Below, piece by piece: positions 11,433 through 20,508 of a stretch of 64,000 bases of DNA. The stretch is from Pelagibius sp040217155 (lineage in GTDB: Bacteria; Pseudomonadota; Alphaproteobacteria; Kiloniellales; Kiloniellaceae). Position 1 is the first letter of the stretch. Every line of letters begins with the position of its first letter. The stretch spans positions 1-64,000 of the forward strand of contig JAVJNS010000002.1 of assembly GCA_040217155.1 (NCBI GenBank), written 5' to 3'. The position numbers and the translations under genes were made by a program. The notes under the pieces are model-generated. The model made no database searches and was not told the DNA's origin. It saw only the letters and a program-made list of their open reading frames with translations.

Positions 11433-11990
11433 TTAGTTGGCGTCGGCTTCGAGCTTCAGCGAGATGATCTTGTCGGGATCGCGCACGGTGCCGCTCTGGT
11501 CGCCCTCTGGCGCTTTCTTGATCATGTCCACATACTCCATGCCTTCCACGACGCGGCCCCAGACCGTGTATTGACGATCGAGGAAGCGCGCCGGCGCGAA
11601 GGTGATGAAGAACTGGCTGTTGGCGCTGTTCGGGCTCTGGCTGCGGGCCATGCCGATGACGCCGCGCTCGAAGGGCTCGGCGGAAAACTCGGCCGGCAGG
11701 TCGGGCAGGTCGGAGCCGCCGCGCCCGGTGCCCGTGGGGTCGCCGGTCTGCGCCATGAAGCCGTCGATGACCCGGTGGAATACGATTCCGTCATAGAAGC
11801 CCTGCTGTGTCAGCGTCTTGATCCGCTCGACGTGTTGGGGAGCCAGGTCGGGCAGCATCTCGATTTTGACGATGCCGTCTTTCAGCTCCATGACCAGGAC
11901 GTTCTCGGGCGCCGGCTGTGCGCCGGCATCGCTGGCTTCAAGGGTCATGGCAAGTAATCCAATAGCAATGAGAGAAAACAGGGACTTCAT
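11433..11990 (-). CDS. Periplasmic peptidyl-prolyl cis-trans isomerase, cyclophilin type
   Basis: A 185-residue cyclophilin with a cleavable signal peptide (MKSLFSLIAIGLLAMTLEASDAGA). Core motifs are intact: YDGIVFHRVIDGFMAQTGDPTGTGRGG and FFITFAP, including the catalytic-site Arg of FHRV and Phe/Gln positions. Cyclophilins of this kind assist folding of exported proteins. It ends 24 bases from the MscS start and begins 21 bases after the icd stop, so icd-ppi-mscS may be one minus-strand transcript. Confidence 0.93.
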   Translation of the reverse strand: MKSLFSLIAIGLLAMTLEASDAGAQPAPENVLVMELKDGIVKIEMLPDLAPQHVERIKTLTQQGFYDGIVFHRVIDGFMAQTGDPTGTGRGGSDLPDLPAEFSAEPFERGVIGMARSQSPNSANSQFFITFAPARFLDRQYTVWGRVVEGMEYVDMIKKAPEGDQSGTVRDPDKIISLKLEADAN

Positions 11991-12011
11991 ACAAAGAGCT
12001 CCCTTCGGGGG

Positions 12012-13226
12012 TTAGCGCATGGCCTGCTGGAGGTTCCGGTCCAACTTGTCCATGAATTCGTCCGTGGTCATCCACTTCTGGTCCGGGCTGATGAGCAGCG
12101 CCAGATCCTTTGTCATGTCGCCGGACTCGACGGTATCGATGCAGACCCGCTCCAGGTCTTCGGCGAACTTCACCACTTCCGGCGTCTCGTCGAAGGTGCC
12201 GCGGAAGTGCAGGCCGCGGGTCCAGGCGAAGATCGAGGCGATCGGGTTGGTCGAGGTTTCCTTCCCCTGCTGGTGCAGGCGGAAGTGGCGGGTCACGGTG
12301 CCGTGCGCGGCCTCGGCTTCGACGGTCTTGCCGTCCGGGGTCATCAGGACGGAGGTCATCAGGCCGAGCGAACCGAAGCCCTGGGCCACGGTGTCCGACT
12401 GCACGTCGCCGTCGTAGTTCTTGCACGCCCATACGTAGCCGCCGGACCACTTCATCGCGGCGGCCACCATGTCGTCGATCAGGCGGTGCTCGTAGTGAAT
12501 CCCCTTGGCCTTGAAGGCCTCCGCGAACTCGCTGTCGAAGGTTTCCTGGAAGATGTCCTTGAAGCGCCCGTCGTAGACCTTGAGGATGGTGTTCTTGGTC
12601 GACAGGTAGACCGGCCAGCCGAGGTTCAGGCCGTAGTTGAGGCAGGCCCGCGCGAAGCCGCGGATCGACTCGTCGAGGTTGTACATGCCCATGGCCACGC
12701 CGGCCTCGGGGAAGTCGAAGATGTCGTAGGTCGTGGCGCCGCCGCCATCGGCGGGCTGGAAGGTCATGGTCAGCTTGCCGGGGCCGGGCACCTTGAAGTC
12801 GGTGGCACGGTACTGGTCGCCGAAGGCATGGCGGCCGATGACCACGGGCTCGGTCCAGCCGGGCACCAGGCGCGGCACATTCTGCATGATGATCGGCTGG
12901 CGGAAGATGGTGCCGCCGACGATGTTGCGGATGGTGCCGTTGGGCGAGCGCCACATCTTCTTCAGGCCGAACTCCTCGACCCGCCCCTCGTCGGGGGTGA
13001 TGGTCGCGCACTTCACGCCGACGCGGTACTCCTTGATGGCGTTGGCTGAATCGATGGTGATCTGGTCGTCCGTCTCGTCGCGCTTTTCGACCGACAGGTC
13101 GTAGTACTTCAGGTCGACGTCGAGATAGGGGAGGATCAACGTCTCTTTGATCTTCGCCCAGATGATCCGCGTCATCTCGTCGCCGTCGAGCTCGACGATC
13201 GGATTCTTGACCTTGATTTTCCCCAT
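12012..13226 (-). CDS. icd: NADP-dependent isocitrate dehydrogenase (eukaryote-like homodimeric type)
   Basis: Oxidatively decarboxylates isocitrate to 2-oxoglutarate in the TCA cycle. At 404 residues it belongs to the type found in alphaproteobacteria and mitochondria (N-terminus KVKNPIVELDGDEMTRIIW, substrate-binding SPNGTIRN), not the E. coli type. The ATG at 13226 has an excellent GGAGGA ribosome-binding site; an upstream in-frame extension of 28 codons is rejected. Confidence 0.97.
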   Translation of the reverse strand: MGKIKVKNPIVELDGDEMTRIIWAKIKETLILPYLDVDLKYYDLSVEKRDETDDQITIDSANAIKEYRVGVKCATITPDEGRVEEFGLKKMWRSPNGTIRNIVGGTIFRQPIIMQNVPRLVPGWTEPVVIGRHAFGDQYRATDFKVPGPGKLTMTFQPADGGGATTYDIFDFPEAGVAMGMYNLDESIRGFARACLNYGLNLGWPVYLSTKNTILKVYDGRFKDIFQETFDSEFAEAFKAKGIHYEHRLIDDMVAAAMKWSGGYVWACKNYDGDVQSDTVAQGFGSLGLMTSVLMTPDGKTVEAEAAHGTVTRHFRLHQQGKETSTNPIASIFAWTRGLHFRGTFDETPEVVKFAEDLERVCIDTVESGDMTKDLALLISPDQKWMTTDEFMDKLDRNLQQAMR

Positions 13227-13387
13227 TATTTTCCTCCGGGAGTGCTGACCAGACCGGCCGCTTCGGCCGAATATTGCGGCGCAAGATAGCAGGCTGCGGC
13301 GGGCACGCAAGACGGGGCCGGCCAGGGCGTGGCGCAGACGGCTGGGAAAGCGGCAGAAGGGCGGTTATTCCGCCGCCGCGGCGCGGG

Positions 13388-13969
13388 CTACATGCGCTCG
13401 ATCTTGTCGGGCAGGCTGGGGCTGGGCGCGGTGGCCGCCACTTCCAGCACCTGGTCGACGCGCTCGACCACATGGAACAGGCCGGCGCTGCCGCCGCGCA
13501 GGTAGCCCTCGGCGGTCTGGTGCTCGACCAGGCGCAGCAGCGGATCCCAGTAACCCTCGATGTTGACCAGGATGACCGGCTTGTCGTGCAGCTTCAGCTG
13601 CCGCCAGGTGATGATCTCGAAGGTCTCGTCGAGGGTGCCGAGACCGCCGGGCAGGGCGCAGAAGGCATCCGAGCGCTCGGCCATCAACTGTTTGCGGGCG
13701 TGCATGGAATCGACGACGAGGTATTCCGAGGCGCCGCGATGGCCGGCCTCCAGGTCTTCCAGGTGCTGTGGAATGACGCCGACGACCCGGCCGCCGGCGG
13801 CCAGCGCGCTTTCGGCCAGGGCCCCCATCAGACCGACCCGGCCGCCGCCGTAGACGATGTCCACGGCGGCGCCGGCGGCCAGGGCGCCGAGCTCGCGGGC
13901 GGCGCGCAGATGGCTGCCGCGCACCTGGCTGGAGGAGCCGCAGTAGACGCAAAGCGCTCGGATTTCCAT
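13388..13969 (-). CDS. LOG-family protein (TIGR00730; cytokinin riboside 5'-monophosphate phosphoribohydrolase-like)
   Basis: A 193-residue Rossmann-fold protein starting MEIRALCVYCGSSS, with the LOG signature PGGLGTLDE near residue 106 and an earlier YGGGRVGLMG. Characterised members release the base from nucleoside 5'-monophosphates. The ATG at 13969 is preferred to an in-frame GTG two codons upstream. It follows icd in the opposite direction of reading order (upstream on the minus strand), separated by 160 bases with no clear motif. Confidence 0.9.
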   Translation of the reverse strand: MEIRALCVYCGSSSQVRGSHLRAARELGALAAGAAVDIVYGGGRVGLMGALAESALAAGGRVVGVIPQHLEDLEAGHRGASEYLVVDSMHARKQLMAERSDAFCALPGGLGTLDETFEIITWRQLKLHDKPVILVNIEGYWDPLLRLVEHQTAEGYLRGGSAGLFHVVERVDQVLEVAATAPSPSLPDKIERM

Positions 13970-14215
13970 GATCACAAACTCGTTATCGCTGCGCCCCGCG
14001 GCAGGACGCCGTTGAAATCAGACGCAGATTCGGTAGTCTTGAGGGGCGTCACTTCTCGTGATCGCCTTGTAGCACAGGCCTGCTGTTCCCATCCATACCA
14101 GGTCGTCTCGGGGCGTTGTCCGAATGCCGCTCGGATTGGCGTGCTGAATGACCGCAAGGAACAATATGCCCCTTAGCCGTCTGCGGGGGGCGTAAACAAG
14201 GAAGGAACAGGTTAC

Positions 14216-14740
14216 ATGATGCAGCGAACTGTTTTGGCGGCCGCCGGCGCGGTTGCCGTCGCCGCCGGCGTTGTTTTTGGCGCCAGCACCCTGGTGCAGG
14301 CGTCGCCGTCTGCGCCGGTGCAACTGGCCGACGCGGCGCAGATGGCCGCCGTGAAAGAACGCCAGGAGACCATGAAGGGCATCGGCGGGAACATGGGCAC
14401 CATCGCCAAGTTCCTGAAAGAATCCGAGGGCACCGCGGCCGAGGCCCAGGCCGCCGCCGCCAAGATCGGCGAACTGGCCAAGACCATTCCGGCGGTCTTC
14501 GAGACGGAGGCCTCTCTCGATGAGATGGACGCCGTCGGCAAGAACCGCGCCAAGCCGGAAATCTGGATGAACTGGGACGGCTTCACCGCCAAGGCCAAGA
14601 CTCTCGAAGACAAGAGCATGGCTCTCGTCGGCGCCTTCGAGAGTGGCGATTCCGCCGCCATCCAGACGGCCTTCGGCGACATGGGCAAGAACGGCTGCGG
14701 CGGTTGCCATGAAGATTTCCGCGGGCCCAAGGTCGAGTAG
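14216..14740 (+). CDS. Cytochrome c-prime family haem protein
   Basis: A 174-residue periplasmic protein with a signal peptide (hydrophobic run AGAVAVAAGVVFGAS, cleavage near VQA) and a single C-terminal haem site CGGCH at about residues 161-165, the layout of cytochrome c'. Members form four-helix bundles that bind NO or CO. The 246-base upstream gap holds its promoter; ATG codons at 14216 and 14219 are both usable. Confidence 0.9.
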   Translation: MMQRTVLAAAGAVAVAAGVVFGASTLVQASPSAPVQLADAAQMAAVKERQETMKGIGGNMGTIAKFLKESEGTAAEAQAAAAKIGELAKTIPAVFETEASLDEMDAVGKNRAKPEIWMNWDGFTAKAKTLEDKSMALVGAFESGDSAAIQTAFGDMGKNGCGGCHEDFRGPKVE

Positions 14741-14796
14741 TCCGGGGTTTTCCAAAGCCACGATTGGAAGCAGTGATCTTGGGGCGTGAGGCGGCA

Positions 14797-15696
14797 GTGA
14801 TCCGCAGGGCGGCCGGCGTATTCGCCGTGTCGGCGCTGCTCGCCTTCGCTTCCCCGCTGCGGGCTCAGCCGTCGGAAACCGCTGCCGGCGACGCGGCGGG
14901 CGATGCCGCCGTCGCTCGCGGCGCTTATGTCTTTCGCGCCGCCGGCTGCCTCGCCTGTCACACGGACGCCAAGGGCGGCGGCGCGCCGCTGGCCGGCGGG
15001 CTCGCTCTGGCGACGCCTTTCGGCACCTTTTATTCGCCCAACATCACGCCGGACCCCAAGACCGGCATCGGCGCCTGGAGCGAGGACGATTTCTTCACCG
15101 CCCTGCGCCACGGCACCTCGCCGCGGGGCGATCCCTACTATCCGGCCTTTCCCTACACCTCCTATACCGGCATGACCGAGCAGGACATGGGCGATCTCTG
15201 GGCCTATCTCTTGGCGCAGCCGCCGGTCGAGCGGCCGAACCGGGCGCATGACCTGGGCTTTCCCTACAACCTGCGTTTCACACTGGGCATCTGGCAGGCA
15301 CTGTTCTTCGAGCCGGGGGCGTTCACGCCGCGGGCCGACAAGGACGGCGTCTGGAACCGCGGCGCCTACCTGGTGCGCAATCTGGCACACTGCGGCGAGT
15401 GCCACAGCCCGCGCGGTTTTCTGGGGGCGGTCGACGGCGACCTGGAACTGGCCGGCAATCCCCTAGGCCCCGACGGCGGCAAGGTGCCGAACCTGACCCC
15501 GGGGCCGGGCGGCCTGGCGGACTGGAGCGAATCGGACATCGCCTTTGCGCTGAAAACCGGCATCACACCCGACGGAGACTTCCTCAGCGACTCCATGGGC
15601 GAGGTGATCGACAACGGAACCAGCCATCTCAGCGACGAGGACTTGGCGGCAATTGCCAAATATCTCAAGAGCTTACCGGCCAGACCCACGCCTTAG
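14797..15696 (+). CDS. Di-haem cytochrome c
   Basis: About 299 residues with a signal peptide (IRRAAGVFAVSALLAFASPLRA) and two class I haem motifs, CLACH and CGECH, each followed by its own cytochrome domain. The pattern resembles the cytochrome c subunits of membrane alcohol and aldehyde dehydrogenases. No partner dehydrogenase is adjacent. The GTG at 14797 is preferred for signal-peptide shape, but TTG 14764 or GTG 14773 are in frame. It follows the cytochrome c' gene by 56 bases, so the two may share a transcript and a terminal electron-transfer role. Confidence 0.9.
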   Translation: MIRRAAGVFAVSALLAFASPLRAQPSETAAGDAAGDAAVARGAYVFRAAGCLACHTDAKGGGAPLAGGLALATPFGTFYSPNITPDPKTGIGAWSEDDFFTALRHGTSPRGDPYYPAFPYTSYTGMTEQDMGDLWAYLLAQPPVERPNRAHDLGFPYNLRFTLGIWQALFFEPGAFTPRADKDGVWNRGAYLVRNLAHCGECHSPRGFLGAVDGDLELAGNPLGPDGGKVPNLTPGPGGLADWSESDIAFALKTGITPDGDFLSDSMGEVIDNGTSHLSDEDLAAIAKYLKSLPARPTP

Positions 15697-15771
15697 GCCT
15701 GGCTCTCGCGGCATTGCGCCTGGACCGCCCAGGGACTAGGCTAAATCCTTGGGGCGTGGAGGCTAGGCGTT

Positions 15772-16989
15772 TTGCGACGAGTTCTGATTGCCATCGTTGT
15801 GGTCGCTGTCGTGGCGGCGGCCATTCTCGGCTACTTCCTCTCAGGCGGGGACGAGCAGGCCGTGTCGCCCGTTGCCGAAGCCGACCCGACCCAGGCCGAC
15901 GTTCAGGCGTCGGCCCCGCCGCAGCCGCCCACCCAGGACGCGTCTTCCACAGCCGAACCTCCGACGGCAACGCCGGGGAGCGAAGCGGCACCGGCCGAAC
16001 AGGCCGCTGAGCGTCCGGTCATCATGGTCAAGCCGCGCGCGCCTGCCGCCACGGCGGCGGAAACCCAGGCCGCCACGGCGGCGCTGCCGAAAGCCGCGAC
16101 AGCGCAACCGAACGCCGCTCAGCAGCCGGCGGCCGAAGCGCCGAGCTTCGACGTGGTGCGGGTCGAGCGCAGCGGCGAGACGGTTATTGCCGGGCGCGCG
16201 GAACCCGACAGTGAGGTGAATGTGACCACACAGGGCGGCGAGTCCATCGGCCGTGCCCGCGCCGACAGCACCGGCTCCTGGGCGATCGTGACCGAAACGC
16301 CGCTGGCGCCCGGCGGCCACGAGATCGGCGTCGAGTCCGCCGACGCGGCGGGGCAGACCCGGCTTTCCGAGGAAGTGGTGGTGGTGGTGGTGCCCGAGTC
16401 GGCGGCCGTCAAGCCGAGCGAAGCGATGAAGAGCCCGGATACCTCGGCGCCGCAGACGGAAGTCCTGGCGCTGCTGACCCCGCGCGAGGGCAGCGCGGCG
16501 ACCAAGGTGCTGCCGCAGGATCCCGAGGACGGCATCGCGCAGGGCGATCTGGTGCTCGATTCAGTGGACTACGACGAGACCGGCCGCATCACCGTCGGCG
16601 GGCGCGCCTCGCCGGGCACCCGCATGCTGATCTATCTGAACAACGAACTGGTCGGCGACACGGTCGCCGGGCCCGATGGCCGTTGGAGCCATGCGCCGGC
16701 GGAGCCGGTCGCCGAGGGGCTGCATTCTCTGCGGGTCGATCAGGTGGCGGGCGACGGCAGGGTCATCGCCCGGGTCGAAACGCCGTTCTCGCGCGAGGCC
16801 GTTCGGGTGGCGGAAGCCGATGAGGAATTTGTCATCGTGCAGCCCGGCAACTCCCTGTGGCGGATCGCCCGGCGCAGCTACGGCGCGGGCCTGCGCTATA
16901 CGGTGATCTATCGGGCCAACGAAGACCAGATCCGCGATCCGGACCTCATCTACCCGGGACAGGTCTTCGAGGTTCCGAAGCTCAACTGA
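15772..16989 (+). CDS. Membrane-anchored LysM protein with Ig-like repeats
   Basis: A 405-residue protein. An N-terminal anchor (RRVLIAIVVVAVVAAAILGYFL) leads into a long Pro/Ala/Gln-rich linker (about 35-140). Two bacterial Ig-like segments follow (VIAGRAEPDSEVNV near 148 and ITVGGRASPGTRMLIYLNNE near 270), then a C-terminal LysM domain beginning FVIVQPGNSLWRIA. LysM binds peptidoglycan, so the protein probably spans from inner membrane to wall. The start is a TTG with a GGAGG about ten bases upstream. The same architecture is common in Rhodospirillales, as far as I recall. Confidence 0.85.
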   Translation: MRRVLIAIVVVAVVAAAILGYFLSGGDEQAVSPVAEADPTQADVQASAPPQPPTQDASSTAEPPTATPGSEAAPAEQAAERPVIMVKPRAPAATAAETQAATAALPKAATAQPNAAQQPAAEAPSFDVVRVERSGETVIAGRAEPDSEVNVTTQGGESIGRARADSTGSWAIVTETPLAPGGHEIGVESADAAGQTRLSEEVVVVVVPESAAVKPSEAMKSPDTSAPQTEVLALLTPREGSAATKVLPQDPEDGIAQGDLVLDSVDYDETGRITVGGRASPGTRMLIYLNNELVGDTVAGPDGRWSHAPAEPVAEGLHSLRVDQVAGDGRVIARVETPFSREAVRVAEADEEFVIVQPGNSLWRIARRSYGAGLRYTVIYRANEDQIRDPDLIYPGQVFEVPKLN

Positions 16990-17060
16990 CCTTCGACGGA
17001 GTCGATTCCACCCTAAGGAGCGCGCGCCGCCGTGGCGCGAAGGCACAAAAGGGGCCGCGC

Positions 17061-18269
17061 ATGCCGGGTAAGTTTTTCGCCGTCTCCTTGCTGTCGTTTT
17101 GCGAGGTGACGGCGCTGGCCCTGTGGTTCTCGGCGACCGCCGTCATTCCCTCAATCGCCGCGGAATACCCGCTCTCGCCCCAGCAGGTGTCGCTGTTCAC
17201 CAGCGCCGTGCAGGCCGGCTTTGTGTTCGGCACCCTGCTGAGCGCGACTCTCGGCTTGGCCGACCGCCTCGATCCGCGGCGCTTTTTCATGATGGCGGCG
17301 ATTGTCGCGGCGGCGGCCAACAGCCTGATGCTGTGGCTGGAGCCGGGGACGATGCCGGTCTACGCCGCGCGCTTCGTCATTGGCCTGTGCATGGCGGGCG
17401 TCTATCCGGTCGGCATGAAGATGGCGAGCAGCTGGGCGGACAGAGACTTGGGCCTGCTGGTCGCCATCCTGGTCGGCGCGCTGACGCTGGGGTCCGCGTC
17501 GCCGCATCTGTTCAATGCCTTCGGTGGCCTCGACTGGAGATTCACCATCGCCGTCTCCTCGGCGAGCGCGCTGGCCTCCGGTCTGCTCGTCAACCTCGTT
17601 CGGCTTGGCCCCCGGCAGAACGCCGCGCCGGCGTTTTCGTGGCTGCTGTTCGCCCGGGCTTTCCGGGAACCGGCCTTGCGGCTCGCCAACTTCGGGTATC
17701 TCGGCCACATGTGGGAGCTCTATGCCATGTGGGCCTGGATCGGGATCTTTCTCGCGGCCAGCTTCGACACCAACGCCGGCGGCTACGACCCGCTCTTTCT
17801 GTCGCGGATCGGCACCTTCGCGGTGATCGGCGTCGCCGGCGTCATCGGCTGCCTGGCCGGCGGCTGGATTTCCGACCGCTTTGGCCGCACGTTCCTGACG
17901 ATTGGCGCCATGGCGGTCAGCGGCAGCTGCGCGCTGATCGTGGGGTTGTTCTTCGGCGCGCCGCCTTTGCTGCTGGGCGCCATCTGTTTCGTCTGGGGCG
18001 TGACCATCGTCGCCGATTCGGCGCAGTTCTCCGCCAGCGTTGCGGAGCTGTCGCCGCCCGGACTGGTCGGCACGATGCTGACGGCGCAGACCTGTGCCGG
18101 TTTCCTGCTGACCCTGGTCACCATTCACTTGATGCCGCTGTTGGTCGAGGCCGTGGGCTGGCGGCTGGCTTTCGCGCCGCTCGCGCTCGGTCCGCTGTTC
18201 GGGGTCTGGGCCATGGCCAGACTGCGCGCGCGCCCGGAAGCGCTGCGGCTGGCCGGTGGCAGGCGGTAG
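17061..18269 (+). CDS. Major facilitator superfamily transporter
   Basis: A 402-residue transporter with about twelve hydrophobic segments in two halves and loop motifs such as LADRLDPRRFF (TM2-3) and GGWISDRFGRTFL (TM8-9, the classic MFS motif A variant). Substrate unknown. The ATG at 17061 lies 71 bases after the LysM stop. Ends immediately before an intergenic repeat shared with the recA downstream region. Confidence 0.9.
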   Translation: MPGKFFAVSLLSFCEVTALALWFSATAVIPSIAAEYPLSPQQVSLFTSAVQAGFVFGTLLSATLGLADRLDPRRFFMMAAIVAAAANSLMLWLEPGTMPVYAARFVIGLCMAGVYPVGMKMASSWADRDLGLLVAILVGALTLGSASPHLFNAFGGLDWRFTIAVSSASALASGLLVNLVRLGPRQNAAPAFSWLLFARAFREPALRLANFGYLGHMWELYAMWAWIGIFLAASFDTNAGGYDPLFLSRIGTFAVIGVAGVIGCLAGGWISDRFGRTFLTIGAMAVSGSCALIVGLFFGAPPLLLGAICFVWGVTIVADSAQFSASVAELSPPGLVGTMLTAQTCAGFLLTLVTIHLMPLLVEAVGWRLAFAPLALGPLFGVWAMARLRARPEALRLAGGRR

Positions 18270-18270
18270 C

Positions 18271-18311
18271 GCGCTGTGCGCCCAAATTGAATCAATTCTG
18301 TTTTCGAGCGG
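18271..18311 (+). repeat. 41-bp intergenic repeat, copy 2
   Basis: 37 of 41 positions match 4770-4810. This copy contains the odd-centred palindrome AATTGA-A-TCAATT (18285-18297), which is degraded in copy 1. As in copy 1, the location is a convergent gap. Confidence 0.7.
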
Positions 18312-18315
18312 GCCG

Positions 18316-18858
18316 TCAGGCCTTCACGGCGGCGGTGCCGTCTTCGCCCGGCGGCCGCCGCGCCGGCAGGCGCATCGCTACGGCTTGCGCCAGCAGGTCC
18401 AGATAGGGCTTGAAGTCGAGGATCAGGGCGACCGCGGTGGCGATCACGGCGACCGGCGTGCGCGGGCTCGGGGGATTGAGCTCGCCTTCCAGAAGGATAT
18501 CCTGTTCGGGCGACAGCAGAATGTGACCGTGGCGCAGGCGGTCGGTGGCGGCCATCACCGAGCGGGCGAGGCGCCGGCCGTCGGGAGACTCGGCGCTGTA
18601 GGGTAGCTTGCCGAGATTCGCGCGCAGCCGCAGCGGCGCCGTCCTGGTGGCGAGTTCGGCTTCGAACTCGACGCCGCAGGCGGAAAAGCGGAAGTGCAGC
18701 GGGCGGTCCTCGTCGGCGGGGCCGAGGTGCCCGTCTTCCCCCAGGGCGACGCTGCCGATTTCCAGGGGCAGGCTGGCGCCGCCGACCTGTTTGACGGCCG
18801 ACTTGATGGAGTCCCGGGCGTCTGTAGAATCGCCGGGCTCGAGTCCTGCGTCGGCCAA
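18316..18858 (-). CDS. Hypothetical protein
   Basis: A 180-residue protein of unrecognised family, predicted soluble with mixed alpha/beta character and a moderately hydrophobic helix (TPVAVIATAVALILDFKPYLDLLAQAV) near residues 134-160. The start is TTG, supported by GGGGAG seven bases upstream and by lack of any nearby ATG or GTG giving a comparable length. It is divergent from psd across 155 bases. Nothing in the sequence identifies a function; the reading frame has normal high-GC codon use, so it is probably real. Confidence 0.65.
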   Translation of the reverse strand: MADAGLEPGDSTDARDSIKSAVKQVGGASLPLEIGSVALGEDGHLGPADEDRPLHFRFSACGVEFEAELATRTAPLRLRANLGKLPYSAESPDGRRLARSVMAATDRLRHGHILLSPEQDILLEGELNPPSPRTPVAVIATAVALILDFKPYLDLLAQAVAMRLPARRPPGEDGTAAVKA

Positions 18859-19013
18859 AGTCTTCTCTCCCCTCGGATTGGACGGTATTTGGTTAGCATG
18901 GGAGACTTTAAGGTTCGGTAAAGTATCGTCTCGCTGCGGTTTTCGACTGCCTGGCCGGGCCCGGCGTGTTCTATTAGGTTTACGCTATTCGCTGCAACTG
19001 ACGGGAAAACAGT

Positions 19014-19700
19014 GTGTTTCGAAGTGTTCTGGTGCCGATTCACCGGGCCGGCTGGCCGTTCATCGGGATAGCTCTGGCCGTTGCCGTCCTGCTTGGCTTG
19101 CTGTGGGGGCCGCTGTTCTGGCTCGGCCTGCTGGGGGTGGCCTTCTGCATCTACTTCTTCCGCAACCCGCCGCGCGTGACGCCGACGCGGGTCGGTCTGG
19201 TGATCGCGCCGGCCGACGGCATGGTCATGCCGATCGAGCGCGCGGTGCCGCCGCCCGAACTGGAACTCGGCGACCAGCCGCTGACCCGGATCTCGATCTT
19301 TCTCAACGTCTTCAACGTGCATGTGAACCGCGTGCCGCTGGACGGCGTCATCACGGCGCTGGCCTATCGACCGGGCAAGTTCCTCAATGCCTCGCTCGAC
19401 AAGGCCTCCGAGGAAAACGAGCGGATGGCGCTGAAGGTCACGACTTATGACGGGGTCGATGTCGGCTTCGTGCAGATCGCCGGCTTGGTGGCGCGGCGCA
19501 TCATCTGCGACGTGAAGCTGGACGAACCGGTGCGCGCCGGCCAGCTCTTCGGCCTGATCCGCTTCGGCAGCCGCATGGACGTCTTCCTGCCGGAAGGCGT
19601 GGCGCCGCTGGTGGCGCCCTACCAGACGACCGTCGCCGGCGAGACGGTGCTCGCCGACCTGCAGTCGGACGAGACCGCCCGGCGCGGAGAGGAGCGCTGA
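19014..19700 (+). CDS. psd: Phosphatidylserine decarboxylase proenzyme (short, archaeal-type)
   Basis: Produces phosphatidylethanolamine from phosphatidylserine. The 228-residue protein has two N-terminal membrane segments and the conserved FLNVFNVHVNRVP and IAPADG motifs. The autocatalytic cleavage site is RFGS at about residue 185, where the serine becomes the pyruvoyl group. The start is GTG. It is followed after one base by pssA, the enzyme that makes its substrate. Confidence 0.95.
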   Translation: MFRSVLVPIHRAGWPFIGIALAVAVLLGLLWGPLFWLGLLGVAFCIYFFRNPPRVTPTRVGLVIAPADGMVMPIERAVPPPELELGDQPLTRISIFLNVFNVHVNRVPLDGVITALAYRPGKFLNASLDKASEENERMALKVTTYDGVDVGFVQIAGLVARRIICDVKLDEPVRAGQLFGLIRFGSRMDVFLPEGVAPLVAPYQTTVAGETVLADLQSDETARRGEER

Positions 19701-19701
19701 C

Positions 19702-20499
19702 ATGGCCGAGTTTCGCCGCCGCCGGGTGACGGCCTTGTCGGTGAACCGGATGATCCCCAACGCGCTGACTCTGCTGGCGCTGTGCTCCGGGCTGACGGCC
19801 ATCCGCTTCGCTCTGCTGGGCCGCTGGGAAGCGGCGGTGGTGGCGGTGCTGGTGGCGATGCTGTTCGACGGCCTCGACGGCCGCATCGCGCGCCTCATGG
19901 GCGCGACCAGCGAGCTCGGCGCCCAGCTCGACTCGCTGTCCGACGTGATCGCCTTCGGCGTCACCCCGGCGGTGTTGATGTATCTCTGGACCCTGTCCGA
20001 TGCCGGCGGCGTCGGCTGGGCGGCCTGTCTGGTCTATGCCGCCTGCTGCGCCCTGCGCCTGGCGCGCTTCAACACCGCGCTGGGGGAGGAGAACCCGGCG
20101 CCGCTGGCCTCGCGCTATTTCGTCGGGGTGCCGGCGCCGGCCGCCGCCGCCCTGGCCCTGCTGCCACTGACCCTCAGTTTCGTGACCGGCCCGTCGTTCC
20201 TCAGGAGCGACGCCGTGGGCGTGCTGGTGCTGGTGGGCGTGGCGTTGCTGATGGTCAGCCGGGTGCCGACGTTCTCCGCCAAGCGCTTGAAGCTGCAGGC
20301 GCCGCACCGGCTCTTTGTCATGATCGGCATGGTGGTCTTCGTCGCGCTGCTGATCGGCGAGACCTGGATCACGGTGTCGATCATTACGCTGGCCTATCTG
20401 ATCAGCATTCCGGTTTCCGCCCTGCAGCATCGCCGCGAGCTGCTTGCCGGCGCGGCGGAAACCCCGGACGACCCGGTTCTGCCGGAAGACGAGGACTAA
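19702..20499 (+). CDS. pssA: CDP-diacylglycerol--serine O-phosphatidyltransferase
   Basis: Makes phosphatidylserine from CDP-diacylglycerol and serine. A 265-residue integral membrane protein whose CDP-alcohol phosphatidyltransferase signature DG..AR....... G...D...D is visible as FDGLDGRIARLMG then LGAQLDSLSD (residues about 54-78). It forms a two-gene phosphatidylethanolamine operon with psd. Confidence 0.95.
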   Translation: MAEFRRRRVTALSVNRMIPNALTLLALCSGLTAIRFALLGRWEAAVVAVLVAMLFDGLDGRIARLMGATSELGAQLDSLSDVIAFGVTPAVLMYLWTLSDAGGVGWAACLVYAACCALRLARFNTALGEENPAPLASRYFVGVPAPAAAALALLPLTLSFVTGPSFLRSDAVGVLVLVGVALLMVSRVPTFSAKRLKLQAPHRLFVMIGMVVFVALLIGETWITVSIITLAYLISIPVSALQHRRELLAGAAETPDDPVLPEDED

Positions 20500-20508
20500 G
20501 CCAAGGTT